Shown in pieces: positions 8,718 through 17,380 of a DNA stretch of 64,000 nucleotides (the stretch's first letter is position 1; every line of letters starts with the position of its first letter). The notes under the pieces are model-generated. The model ran no database searches, was not told the origin of the DNA, and saw nothing but the letters and a program-made list of their open reading frames with translations. The position numbers were made by a program, and so were the translations under genes. The stretch covers positions 1-64,000 of the forward strand of contig JAMDBD010000034.1 of the NCBI GenBank assembly GCA_023484105.1, in the 5' to 3' direction. The stretch is from Thermoplasmatota archaeon. Its GTDB lineage: Archaea; Thermoplasmatota; Thermoplasmata; Thermoplasmatales; Thermoplasmataceae.

Positions 8718-9941
8718 ATGAAGAAGATAGTCATTATCGGTGCCGGTTTCGCGGGTTTGAGGCTTCTATACAGGCTTTCAAGGGCTCTCAGGGGAGAGGC
8801 GGCAGTAACAATAGTGGATAAGTCAGAGTTCAGCATAGAGAAACCTTCTCTTCCAGAAGTTGCCTTTGCGGGAAAGGAGGTTTCCAAGGTTCGCATTCCG
8901 ATTTCAAGGGCCGCAAAGAGGAAAGGGGCAGAGTTCCTCAGGGAGGCTGTCGTACGGATAGAACCTGAAAAAAATCACGTGATAACAGAGAGCGGAAGGA
9001 AGGTGGAATATGACATTCTGGCAATAACAACCGGTGCAGTGAAGGATTACGATTCAATAAGCGGTTTCAGAAATTACGGTTTTTCCATATGCGATGATAT
9101 TGAAGCGGATCGCCTTTCCAAAAGACTCGAAAGCTTTGCCGGTGGGAACGTAGTCATAGGATCAGCCAGAACCACTTGGGATGAGAAGAGCACCAGCATA
9201 AGGCTTGATGCTCCCTGTGAAGGGCCTATCGGGGAGGTGATGTTCATGATTGACAGCTATCTCCGGGAGCGCGGTATCAGAGAAAAATCCTCAATAACTG
9301 TATTCACTCCCGGGAAGGTTTTCTTCGACGACGTTGGAGAAAGCATTCACCAGGAGCTTGCACCGATGATCAAGGATCACGGAATATCTGTGCTGAATGA
9401 GAAGGTGATCGACAGTATTTCCAAAGACCATGTGCATTTTGCGGATGGGACATCCATAAGGAGCGATCTTTCTATAATAATACCTCCATATAGAGGGCCA
9501 GATGTGATCATCAACTCAGAACTTGGGGATAGCAGGGGATTCATAAAAACGGACAGGAATATGAGGCATGGCAGATTCCCTAATATTTTTGTGGCCGGTG
9601 ATGTGAATGCAGACTCAATGCCAAAGCTCGGGCACATCGCCATAATGCAGGCGGATGTAGCTGCTGCAGCCATAGAAAGAGAGGTCACCGGAAAGGGAAA
9701 TGTACCAGCTCCGTCGCCGGAGATATTCTGCATCATGAACCGCGGTGATTCCGGCGCAACTGTGATACTCTCAGATATTCTATATGGAGGAAAAAGGGAT
9801 ATCGCGTACAGCGGGAAGCTTGCATCCACGTTCAAGTGGGGTTTTGACTCATATTATTTCTACACGCACGGACATATGCCTCCTGAAGCCCTGCAGGAGC
9901 CGGTTGAATTCTTCATAAAACTGATGAGGACTAACCGGTAA
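8718..9941 (+). CDS. sulfide:quinone oxidoreductase-like flavoprotein 2
   Basis: This is a second 407-residue FAD protein with GAGFAG at 8-13, a second FAD motif FVAGDVN and two cysteines at SQR-like positions: Cys167 (APCEGPIGE) and Cys338 (IFCIMN). Its first cysteine motif differs from the Cys-Pro-Pro-Ala-Pro-Tyr-Glu of the neighbour, so it is a divergent paralogue and may use another sulfur substrate or acceptor. It closes the sulfur operon 46 bases after DUF1641. A NADH dehydrogenase-like function remains possible. Confidence 0.82.
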   Translation: MKKIVIIGAGFAGLRLLYRLSRALRGEAAVTIVDKSEFSIEKPSLPEVAFAGKEVSKVRIPISRAAKRKGAEFLREAVVRIEPEKNHVITESGRKVEYDILAITTGAVKDYDSISGFRNYGFSICDDIEADRLSKRLESFAGGNVVIGSARTTWDEKSTSIRLDAPCEGPIGEVMFMIDSYLRERGIREKSSITVFTPGKVFFDDVGESIHQELAPMIKDHGISVLNEKVIDSISKDHVHFADGTSIRSDLSIIIPPYRGPDVIINSELGDSRGFIKTDRNMRHGRFPNIFVAGDVNADSMPKLGHIAIMQADVAAAAIEREVTGKGNVPAPSPEIFCIMNRGDSGATVILSDILYGGKRDIAYSGKLASTFKWGFDSYYFYTHGHMPPEALQEPVEFFIKLMRTNR

Positions 9942-9948
9942 TTATCTC

Positions 9949-10587
9949 TCAATGGTTTTTTGCCAAACCGCTGAGAAAATTCTTTACAGCTTTCAGGAAT
10001 TCTTCCGGTCTATCCAGATACACCGCATGGCCGGCACCTCTGATTATCTCCAATTTGCTGTCTTTGATAAGACTTGAATATTCCTTTGCCATGGACACGG
10101 GAACGGATCTGTCGGATCCGCCCCAGACAAACAGTGTTGGAACCTGTATTTCGTCGAATTTTCCCTTAATATCCTCAACCCAGGCAGGTGCCACCCCAAT
10201 CAGGGCGGATACGTTTGACTGGTGGAGAAGAGTATATCTGACAGCAATTCCACCTCCCATGGATGCACCCATTACCACGGCCTTTTGGATGTTAACCGCC
10301 CTCATGTAATCATTTACGAAAAGCGGCCCGTTTTCAATGTTTCCCTGAGTGATCTGATATCTCTCATCACCATGTGATTCGCCAAAGCCAGGGTAGTCTG
10401 GAGCAAAGACATTATATCCCAGGGATGAAAGCGTGCCAAAAAGATCCAGTTTTGTCCAGTCCAATGAGGTGAAGGACCAGCCATGCAGCAATACTATATT
10501 GGAAGTTCTGGAGGGATCATAAAGCTTCCGATGAAATACCCTTGATACACCAAGCTTTATTGTTTCAGCCTGAATAGTGACCGCCAT
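9949..10587 (-). CDS. alpha/beta hydrolase
   Basis: A short 212-residue alpha/beta hydrolase: oxyanion-hole motif LLHGWS (about 33-38), nucleophile elbow GASMGG with Ser109, acid Asp in WGGSDRSVP and base His in GAGHAVYLDRP. The cap domain is minimal. The substrate is unknown; an esterase or acyl hydrolase is likely. It converges on the sulfur operon and is divergent from the acetyltransferase at 10681; a box at about 10608-10619 is its likely promoter. Confidence 0.88.
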   Translation of the reverse strand: MAVTIQAETIKLGVSRVFHRKLYDPSRTSNIVLLHGWSFTSLDWTKLDLFGTLSSLGYNVFAPDYPGFGESHGDERYQITQGNIENGPLFVNDYMRAVNIQKAVVMGASMGGGIAVRYTLLHQSNVSALIGVAPAWVEDIKGKFDEIQVPTLFVWGGSDRSVPVSMAKEYSSLIKDSKLEIIRGAGHAVYLDRPEEFLKAVKNFLSGLAKNH

Positions 10588-10680
10588 GGCCGGATATTTC
10601 AGCGCGTCTAATAAGATTTACATGGCTTATTCAGCAAATCTGGCAGGATAGATATATATACAGATAGAATTCCCAGAAAC

Positions 10681-11520
10681 ATGAATACCTCCAGCCTTAA
10701 AGCCTTCATCGACATGACGTGTAATGAGACAAACTCAAGATTTTCTGAACCTGGAGAGATAGAGCCCCTGGGGATAGAAGGAGTGACTGGCCGGATATCA
10801 TCAATTGATTCATTCGCACTTAACTGTGTCGGCCATTCAACACTCACAGAGGAAGCGGCTGAAGAAACCATAAAGAAAGTCATCAACCGTTACGCAGAAA
10901 GGTCAAAAAATTTCACGTGGATTGTCGGGCCATCCTCATCACCCATTAATCTGGGCGATATGCTTGAAAAATCCGGCCTGATAAAGGTGGATCCGAACTG
11001 CATGGCTGGTATGTACATGCCAGTCAGCGGACCGCTGCCGGAGGCAAATGAGGAGGTTATAATTGAGAAGAAGGGAATTTCTAAACTTCATGAATATGCA
11101 GCGCTTGCGGCATCAGCATACGGATTCGGTGAGTCTCCGGATGCACATTACATAAGATCAAAGCTGATCGCGAATTCCGGCGATCATGGCGATCTGTATC
11201 TGGCATTTTATGGAGGAAGCGATGAACCTGTTGCGTATGGCGTGAGTGTCTATTATAAGAAGGAAAGGATTGTTATTTTACAGGGATCAGCTACTATCAG
11301 AAAATTCCGGGGAAAAGGGATATATACCAGCCTTGTGGCTGCAAGAATGAAAGATGCAAAACTCATGGGCATGGAAACTGCCGTTATTCAGGCAATAAAG
11401 AGCACGTCCATGTCAATATGCCAGAAGATTGGTTTCCAGAAAATTTCTGATATTGATTTGTACGCCTACGGACTTGCCAACGAGGAGCATTTAAGGAGAG
11501 TAATGTCAGGTTCCGGATAG
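10681..11520 (+). CDS. GNAT-family N-acetyltransferase
   Basis: The 279-residue protein carries a GNAT domain in its C-terminal half: the acetyl-CoA pyrophosphate loop RKFRGKGIYTSLV, followed by the helix-strand MGMETAVIQ and the closing segment SICQKIGFQKI. The N-terminal half (1-130) is a more divergent region, possibly a degenerate GNAT-like domain. TATATATAC at about 10653-10661 lies 25 bases before the ATG, fitting a leaderless mRNA. The substrate cannot be predicted. Confidence 0.83.
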   Translation: MNTSSLKAFIDMTCNETNSRFSEPGEIEPLGIEGVTGRISSIDSFALNCVGHSTLTEEAAEETIKKVINRYAERSKNFTWIVGPSSSPINLGDMLEKSGLIKVDPNCMAGMYMPVSGPLPEANEEVIIEKKGISKLHEYAALAASAYGFGESPDAHYIRSKLIANSGDHGDLYLAFYGGSDEPVAYGVSVYYKKERIVILQGSATIRKFRGKGIYTSLVAARMKDAKLMGMETAVIQAIKSTSMSICQKIGFQKISDIDLYAYGLANEEHLRRVMSGSG

Positions 11521-11892
11521 CGCAATTCTCTTATCGTTTCTTCCTGAATTGCATGGCGGTCATGCACACAAGTGTGAGTTCATTTTAAGCAATCTCTGAT
11601 TGTAATTGGCTAAGTACGCACCTTCCAGGAGATAATATCCACGTTTTCTGGCAGTCACCACATCAACTTTCTCCAAAGCATCTGCAGGCATATTACAAAG
11701 GAAAATAATCAAAAATCTGGTCCTGCATATGCTTCAACGCTTCAGTTGTTCTGGACAACCATTACTTTTTTGAAATATGTAAAATTGTGAAGTTATAATT
11801 CAGTACAACGCAAGATTTGCAGTCAAGATAACTGGCATATATGCAGGAGATCAACAAGGTAAAAGCTCTTTATCGGCATATACAAAATACTA
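11521..11892. other. gene-poor stretch before tRNA-Phe
   Basis: It holds only the small minus-strand frame at 11560-11691 and AT-rich sequence; I see no further gene or repeat. Confidence 0.5.
11560..11691 (-). other. 43-codon frame, possible gene remnant
   Basis: An ATG-initiated frame encodes MPADALEKVDVVTARKRGYY followed by LLEGAYLANYNQRLLKMN. The composition is protein-like, with a credible helix (EGAYLANYNQRLLK), but there is no ribosome site and no family that I recognise. It may be the tail of a decayed accessory gene. Confidence 0.3.
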
Positions 11893-11965
11893 TGCCGTGA
11901 GCCGGGATTGAACCAGCGACCTCCAGATCTTCAGTCTGGCGCTCTCCCAACTGAGCTATCACGGC
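11893..11965 (-). tRNA. tRNA-Phe (anticodon GAA)
   Basis: On the minus strand the acceptor GCCGTGA pairs with TCACGGC, the D-arm contains AGCTCAGTTGGGAGAGC, the loop CTGAAGA gives anticodon GAA, and the T-arm has GGTTCAATCCC. No intron or CCA is encoded. A box at about 11994-12008 (plus-strand numbering) is the likely promoter. Confidence 0.97.
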
Positions 11966-12098
11966 CTAATCCTCACAGGGATGCTGATCATCAGACCTTA
12001 TTTAATTTCTTTGACCATACGGTGGTTGAAGTAAAGCCTTATATCTTAGGTATTCTTGCTATATCTGGAATTGAAATAACCCTAAAGGTGCCAGAAGA

Positions 12099-12752
12099 AT
12101 GAAACTGAGCAACGAAAAGTTAACTTATGCAATTCTCATAGTAATCATACTGGTTGGAGGTACATCGGTGGGTCTCCTTGCTGGAAACGTCATAGAGCAC
12201 GGGGAAAGTCCAACAAGCAGCACACAGAGCGTTTATTCTCTGACGCTCATCGTACAGCACCACATCTTCTTCAACAGTAGCGTTGGATACCAGCCTGCGT
12301 TTTTTGTCCTTCAGAATGGGACTCTGGAAAACTCTTCAATGATCTATGTACCGGCTCATACTTTGATAGACCTGACAATAGTATGTTACGATAACGGACT
12401 TTCACCACTTGAGTCAGCGCAGTATGCCAATGTGAGCGGAACCGTTGGCGGTATTCAGTATGTTTTTAACAGCACGATTCCTGTTAACATGGGCCTTAAC
12501 AAGACAATATCCACATATTTCCAAGTTGTGAAGAGTGAAAACGCATCAAACATAGCGCACACGTTCACAGTACCACAGTTGAAACTCAACATACCACTTG
12601 AGCCAATATCCACCACATTCGCCCAGTTCTACGCCAACACAACCGGATCTTTCATGTGGCAGTGTTTCGCTGAATGCGGTTCAGGTCCCTACGGTACTGC
12701 CGGGGCTATGGCTACCCCTGGATGGATGACCGGCACACTTGTTGTTTACTGA
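12099..12752 (+). CDS. membrane-anchored cupredoxin with a CuA-like but incomplete copper site
   Basis: The 217-residue protein has one N-terminal helix (about 9-29) and an extracytoplasmic domain with many Asn-X-Ser/Thr sites. Its C-terminal part looks like the copper domain of cytochrome oxidase subunit II: His154 (AHTF), a Cys-X3-Cys pair Cys189/Cys193 (WQCFAECGSG) and methionines at 204 and 210. The second CuA histidine, expected four residues after the second Cys, is replaced (Pro197). It may bind a single copper or be a modified electron carrier. No oxidase subunit I is nearby; the partner gene starts 4 bases after the stop. Confidence 0.65.
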   Translation: MKLSNEKLTYAILIVIILVGGTSVGLLAGNVIEHGESPTSSTQSVYSLTLIVQHHIFFNSSVGYQPAFFVLQNGTLENSSMIYVPAHTLIDLTIVCYDNGLSPLESAQYANVSGTVGGIQYVFNSTIPVNMGLNKTISTYFQVVKSENASNIAHTFTVPQLKLNIPLEPISTTFAQFYANTTGSFMWQCFAECGSGPYGTAGAMATPGWMTGTLVVY

Positions 12753-12756
12753 TGGC

Positions 12757-13806
12757 ATGTCAAATATCCCATCATTTATTTTATTAAGATTTTATGAAAT
12801 TTCACTGATCTTTATCATAATCATAATTGTTCTGGTTCTAAGTTCGCTTTTGTTTCTCGGGAAGAATGCCCGTGAACACCCGCATGTTAAGGCGCTGCGC
12901 GTTATGTTTGGCTTCCTGTGGTTACTGGACGGTTTGTTGCAGTTGCAGCCGCTGATGTCCGTAGGATTTGCTGAAGAAACTATCAATCCTGGCCTTATAA
13001 TGGGAACATATCAGCCATGGCTTTCCTCTGTAATAAAATTCTTCGTATATATCTGGGATCTGCACCCAATCACTTACGATGCTCTTGCAGCTGCAATACA
13101 GATATTCATAGGTTCTTCCCTGATTATTGGGCCCAGAGGTTTCCTCTACAGGGCAGGTCTCTATATCAGCATACCATGGTCAGTTCTGATATGGGTAGTT
13201 GGAGAGGGGTTGGGTAACTCTTTTTCAGGAGGTGCTTCCTGGATAATCGGTTCTCCCGGTTCAGTGCTTGTATATCTGTTTGCGACCTTCATACTGATAA
13301 TGTATATTCGCAGGGAAGATTTCAACATGCGGGCATATGTAAGATATGCCTTTGCTGCAATGTTCGCGGTTGCTTTCATATGGCAGGTTTTGCCGCAGAA
13401 CGGATACTGGAACGGGATAAACCTGTCAACAAACACTCTTTTTATGGCATTTACAAAACAGCCGCATTTTCTTTCTATCATGACATTTGATGTTGCTATG
13501 GCTCTTGCTGCGAATCCGTTATTATACAATTCACTGATAGCAGTATCGCTTGTGGTGGCTTTTCTTCTATGGGCATTGATTCCTGGGCGGATAGCCGCTT
13601 CTTATACAATTGCCATCTCCGTTGTTACATGGATACTGTTTCTAGATCTTGGGGAAATATTCAGCGGATACAGCACTGATCCAAACACGCCAATACCAGT
13701 GATCGCCATTTGCATATCTTATATTATGATGCTTTACGAGCGATTCTCAAACAGTGCAGTCGATGGAAGCGCCTCAAAAAATTATGTTCCAGAGGCAAGA
13801 ATATAG
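12757..13806 (+). CDS. polytopic membrane protein of unknown function, paired with the cupredoxin
   Basis: This protein of about 349 residues has roughly eight to nine membrane segments. Conserved-looking motifs are FLWLLDGLLQLQPLM after the first helix and VVGEGLGNSFSGGASWIIGS in a loop; from memory, similar motifs occur in uncharacterised actinobacterial membrane proteins. The ATG at 12757 directly follows the cupredoxin stop; a TTG at 12739 would overlap it. Co-transcription suggests that the two proteins form a copper-dependent membrane unit, but the reaction is unknown. Confidence 0.7.
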   Translation: MSNIPSFILLRFYEISLIFIIIIIVLVLSSLLFLGKNAREHPHVKALRVMFGFLWLLDGLLQLQPLMSVGFAEETINPGLIMGTYQPWLSSVIKFFVYIWDLHPITYDALAAAIQIFIGSSLIIGPRGFLYRAGLYISIPWSVLIWVVGEGLGNSFSGGASWIIGSPGSVLVYLFATFILIMYIRREDFNMRAYVRYAFAAMFAVAFIWQVLPQNGYWNGINLSTNTLFMAFTKQPHFLSIMTFDVAMALAANPLLYNSLIAVSLVVAFLLWALIPGRIAASYTIAISVVTWILFLDLGEIFSGYSTDPNTPIPVIAICISYIMMLYERFSNSAVDGSASKNYVPEARI

Positions 13807-13941
13807 GTGCCACTCAGTCTGCCTGTCATTCATCATAAATCAGCAACAGGTATCACATCATCGTGGCAAGTCATGAATACCCATTGAGATATTAAGTTAA
13901 GAATCAGTTCACATTAAGCAGAGTGCAGATTTGTTTTACTT

Positions 13942-14027
13942 GGCTTTGCGCTTAAAAGTGCATCTTTAAAATGGTATAGATTCAGCTTTCGTCTTTTAGG
14001 TGCAAGTTTGACTTTAGGTGCAAAGCC
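13942..14027. repeat. inverted repeat with repeated TTTAGGTGCAA motif before tRNA-Pro
   Basis: GGCTTTGC (13942-13949) and GCAAAGCC (14020-14027) are inverted copies 70 bases apart, and TTTAGGTGCAA occurs twice between 13995 and 14024. It could be an operator region or a small RNA. No function can be assigned. Confidence 0.3.
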
Positions 14028-14073
14028 GTTTTACTGGAAAAACTTAAACATATGCAGATGCATAACCCAGACA

Positions 14074-14146
<73 letters not shown>

Positions 14147-14226
14147 TGGGAATTCCGCATTACCTGTGACAATTTTCCAGAAAGACATTATATAACAAGT
14201 GATATACACTGATCAAGGGGATCTTA

Positions 14227-14682
14227 ATGAGCAGCGAATGCATTTTCTGTAAAATAGCCACAGGAGAACTTCCCTCATACAAGATCTACCAGAACAGCAA
14301 TTATATCGCATTTCTGGACATTTACCCGACTCTCACTGGCCAAACCCTTGTTATTCCGAAAAAGCACGTGGGAAGCTACGCGTTTGATCTGGAGGATAAT
14401 GCCCTTTCAGATCTGGTTATTACGTCAAAGAAGGTTGCCAAACTTTTGGAGCGAGGACTCAATGTCGATAGGGTGTATCTCGTTCTGGAGGGTTCCGGAG
14501 TGGACCATCTTCACGCAAAGCTCTATCCTGCCATTGGCCGCAAGGGCCAGGGATTCATAGAGATGCATGGAAATGATCACGTACGTTTCGAAAAATATGA
14601 GGGTTACCTCAACACTTCAATGGGCCCAAAGGCAGAGGAAGAGGAACTCAAAAGAGTATGTGACATGATTGTCAGAATATGA
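14227..14682 (+). CDS. HIT-family (histidine triad) protein
   Basis: The 151 residues match HIT nucleotide hydrolases/transferases: an N-terminal Cys-X2-Cys (ECIFCKI), the segment FLDIYPTLTGQTLVIPKKHV and the catalytic-site region GVDHLHAKLYP. The usual His-X-His-X-His triad is reduced to His-Leu-His-Ala-Lys, so the third position is Lys; activity may be altered. Family members cleave dinucleoside polyphosphates or adenosine phosphoramidates. It stands alone downstream of tRNA-Pro. Confidence 0.88.
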   Translation: MSSECIFCKIATGELPSYKIYQNSNYIAFLDIYPTLTGQTLVIPKKHVGSYAFDLEDNALSDLVITSKKVAKLLERGLNVDRVYLVLEGSGVDHLHAKLYPAIGRKGQGFIEMHGNDHVRFEKYEGYLNTSMGPKAEEEELKRVCDMIVRI

Positions 14683-14785
14683 CCTAATGCATATGCTGAT
14701 CTGCATATTGCAGGATGAATAATATTCACTCCGGTCCTTTCCCGTGCATATCACCAATTAAATATATCATAGTGTTCAACACCTT

Positions 14786-15364
14786 GTGAATTACGCCTTT
14801 TACCTGCTGATGATCACCGCAGTTATCGCCACTCTCCACATGATTGCTCCTGACCACTGGATACCGATTTCCGCACTTGCATCCAAAAGGCACTATGCTT
14901 TCTCAAGAACAGCAGCAACATCATTCTCGATAGGCACAGCACATGGACTGACTTCCACAATTCTTTCACTGCTCGTGGGATATTTAGGAATATATATCTT
15001 CGGCGTAGCCTATGTGAAACTTGGTTCAGTGATTTTACTTGTGGCAGTCTCGGTTTATATTGTCATAAATTCATTTTTGGAAAGAAAAGCTAAGGAAGTT
15101 GTTGAAAACACCTCACTTGTGGTGAGCTTTCTGCCGGATCCTGCATTTCTTCCTATTATTTTGCTTGCGACAGGTCTTGGAAATATCTTTGTTGCAGAAC
15201 TCAGCATATTCTTCATAGGTCTGAGCGGAATTGCACTCTTGACAGTTGTTCTTCTGGTCAGGATAAGCCTGTTCAGGAGGATAGAGAAGCTCGAACCTTA
15301 TCTTATCGATTACATAGTGTCTGCAGTTCTGATCGGTACAGCTGCCTTCATATTTTTTACATGA
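14786..15364 (+). CDS. NicO/HupE-like membrane transporter
   Basis: The 192-residue membrane protein has about six helices and a His-X4-Asp-His motif in the first (HMIAPDH), as in nickel/cobalt exporters and related families, plus a second histidine in GTAHGLTS. Metal transport is the best guess. ATTAAATATATCAT at 14757-14771 lies about 25 bases before the GTG at 14786, so that GTG is the start of a leaderless mRNA. Cobalt or nickel specificity cannot be told apart. Confidence 0.65.
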   Translation: MNYAFYLLMITAVIATLHMIAPDHWIPISALASKRHYAFSRTAATSFSIGTAHGLTSTILSLLVGYLGIYIFGVAYVKLGSVILLVAVSVYIVINSFLERKAKEVVENTSLVVSFLPDPAFLPIILLATGLGNIFVAELSIFFIGLSGIALLTVVLLVRISLFRRIEKLEPYLIDYIVSAVLIGTAAFIFFT

Positions 15365-15385
15365 AATGCATCTAATGCCATATCG

Positions 15386-16006
15386 TCACTGAGAACGGTT
15401 CCTGAAGAATGGTGATCCATGGCCTGAAAGAATGATTTTAGCCCCATGACTGAGTATCTTCTGCTCAGACTTTTCTGCCTCATCAATGTCATAAGCCAGC
15501 CCCCGGTTGATTATCAACTTTCCACTTCTGTTGACCAGTGCGTCGCCAATGAAGAGCACACCCTCATTCCTGAAGTAATACGAGGTGCTGCCTGGTGTGT
15601 GTCCAGGCGTATCCAGAACTTCAATGCCAGGATAATCAAGATCAGCCGTGCTCTTTACCGAATCAACGGGAGGGGCCTTGAACATCCTGGTTATTATTTT
15701 GGAACGCATGGTTTTGCCAGGAGTTATCTTATCCTTGCCGGTCGCAACACCAGCTTCGAGAGGAGATATATATACATCCGATCCAAACTCATTCTTCAGG
15801 AACCGCAGACCGCCTATGTGATCCGTGTGATAATGCGTGATGAGAATAACAGATGGCTTCGCTCCGATCTGCCTGTAGTAATTTGCGATTCTCAGCCCGG
15901 AACTCCGGAGACCTGCATCCACTAGGACGTGGCCATTTTCAGTCTCAACGTCATAGCAGTTTGCCATAGTTCTGTCTATAAGAGTTATGTGATCAGTTAT
16001 GCGCAT
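15386..16006 (-). CDS. metallo-beta-lactamase-fold hydrolase
   Basis: The 206 residues show the MBL metal motif HYHTDHIGG (about 58-66), TPGHTPGS with the third histidine, the bridging Asp in GDAL and the late LSGHGSP. Family members include glyoxalase II-like and thiol-ester hydrolases; the substrate is unknown here. It converges with the NicO-like gene, 21 bases between the stops. Confidence 0.9.
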   Translation of the reverse strand: MRITDHITLIDRTMANCYDVETENGHVLVDAGLRSSGLRIANYYRQIGAKPSVILITHYHTDHIGGLRFLKNEFGSDVYISPLEAGVATGKDKITPGKTMRSKIITRMFKAPPVDSVKSTADLDYPGIEVLDTPGHTPGSTSYYFRNEGVLFIGDALVNRSGKLIINRGLAYDIDEAEKSEQKILSHGAKIILSGHGSPFFRNRSQ

Positions 16007-16260
16007 AGGTGATCAGCATCACGCTTCATTCAATACCACTTATAAAATTTTGCGAATACAGAACCACCATCCACGCAACCATACGATTTGCAGACAAAAT
16101 AAATTCAGAACGTTGAACCACAAGCGAAAGGCGTGTTGGTTCTAATGCCATTCAGAAAGCGAGATCATTGGAGAAAAATCGCAGAGAAATAATGCAAATG
16201 TGCGCTAAAATTTACTCAACTCTTAAATAGACTTATACCAATATGAGGGCAGGTTGTTAG

Positions 16261-16455
16261 ATGCCCACCAAGATATGCGACGTCGTTGACTGCAGTAATG
16301 AATCATTTCAGACTGTTCCCATGGACAAGGCTTCCAAGGTCTTCAGCTTCAAAAGCGAGAAAACGAAAGTCCATCTGTGCAGGGAACACTACAAGGAATA
16401 CAAGAAGAAAACAAAGAAGGAGAGGGATATAGACAGGTTGGACTGGATAAGGTAG
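16261..16455 (+). CDS. small zinc-binding protein
   Basis: The 64-residue, highly charged protein has Cys6-X4-Cys11 and Cys40-X2-His43 (HLCREHY), consistent with one zinc site, and a lysine-rich C-terminus (YKKKTKKERD) that could contact nucleic acid. The ATG lies about 25 bases from an AT-rich box (16220-16240). The glycosyltransferase ATG follows 2 bases after the stop, so the two are probably co-transcribed. The function is unknown. Confidence 0.7.
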   Translation: MPTKICDVVDCSNESFQTVPMDKASKVFSFKSEKTKVHLCREHYKEYKKKTKKERDIDRLDWIR

Positions 16456-16457
16456 TT

Positions 16458-17312
16458 ATGGCCGAAATGAAGGGGGAACTAGGGATTTCAATAGTAATTA
16501 CGGTCTACAACGAGGCCAGGAACATAGCGGAGCTTCTGGAGAGCCTTGTATCACAGGACCCCCCTGTGGAGATAGTTATAGTTGACTCTATGAGCAATGA
16601 CGGCACCCAGGATATAATCAGAAGTTACCAGAATAAATATGATTTCATAAAAAATATAAGGGTCAGAAGTTCAAGAGGGGAGGGCAGGAATATAGGGGTG
16701 TCGAATGCCACCTACGACTACGTTGCATTTACAGACGGAGATGCCATAGCCCATCCGTTCTGGATCAGGAACATGAGGGAGAAATTCAAGGAAGGGTACG
16801 ACATAGTGGCTGGAAGAACAATCCAGATGGGCTACACCCCGTTTGAAAAGCTGGGAAGAGTTGAGCTCTACTTTGAGGGATATGAAGTTACATACCCGTC
16901 CGTGAATCTTGGTTATAAGAAGTCCATGTTCCAGGAGGCAGGAGGTTTTGATCCCAAGTTCATTACAGCAGAGGATATAGATCTGAACATCAGGGCGGTC
17001 ATGAACGGTGGCAAGATAAAATACTGTGATGAGTGCATAATATTTCACAGGACAAGGACATCACTTTCATCTTTTGTGATTCAAGCCTTCTGGAACGGCT
17101 TCGGCAGAAAGCAGTTAACCTACAAGCACAAGCATGTCTGGTCGCATTTCAAATTCTCAACAATTCTGCAGCGTGATCAGATAGGAATGTGGCAGTTTAT
17201 CAGGGGAATTTTCGCAGTCATGGGTTACCTTGTTTGCAAGATATTCGGTGATGATTTTATCAGGCATTACAGGAAGGAAAGGCTGAAGAAGACATCGAGG
17301 GATCTTACATGA
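16458..17312 (+). CDS. family 2 glycosyltransferase
   Basis: This protein of 284 residues has the GT-A fold: SIVITVYNEARNI at the start, VDSMSNDGTQDII, the metal-binding FTDGDAIA (DXD-like), the acceptor-side TAEDIDL and a C-terminal part with one membrane-associated helix. Family members add sugars to lipids, polysaccharides or protein-linked glycans; N-glycosylation of surface proteins is a reasonable guess. The ATG at 16458 overlaps no upstream coding and is preferred to the longer frame inside the zinc-protein gene. Confidence 0.88.
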   Translation: MAEMKGELGISIVITVYNEARNIAELLESLVSQDPPVEIVIVDSMSNDGTQDIIRSYQNKYDFIKNIRVRSSRGEGRNIGVSNATYDYVAFTDGDAIAHPFWIRNMREKFKEGYDIVAGRTIQMGYTPFEKLGRVELYFEGYEVTYPSVNLGYKKSMFQEAGGFDPKFITAEDIDLNIRAVMNGGKIKYCDECIIFHRTRTSLSSFVIQAFWNGFGRKQLTYKHKHVWSHFKFSTILQRDQIGMWQFIRGIFAVMGYLVCKIFGDDFIRHYRKERLKKTSRDLT

Positions 17313-17350
17313 TCCCATTTGGATGAAGTTAGCCTATTTCTGCTTGAAAT

Positions 17351-17360
17351 CTTTTTATTC
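17351..17360 (+). promoter_or_regulatory. TATA-like box of the methylmalonyl-CoA mutase operon
   Basis: CTTTTTATTC is centred about 25 bases before the ATG at 17381, the spacing of leaderless archaeal mRNAs. This decides between that ATG and a TTG at 17372. Confidence 0.5.
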
Positions 17361-17380
17361 GCTGAAATACTTTGAGATGC

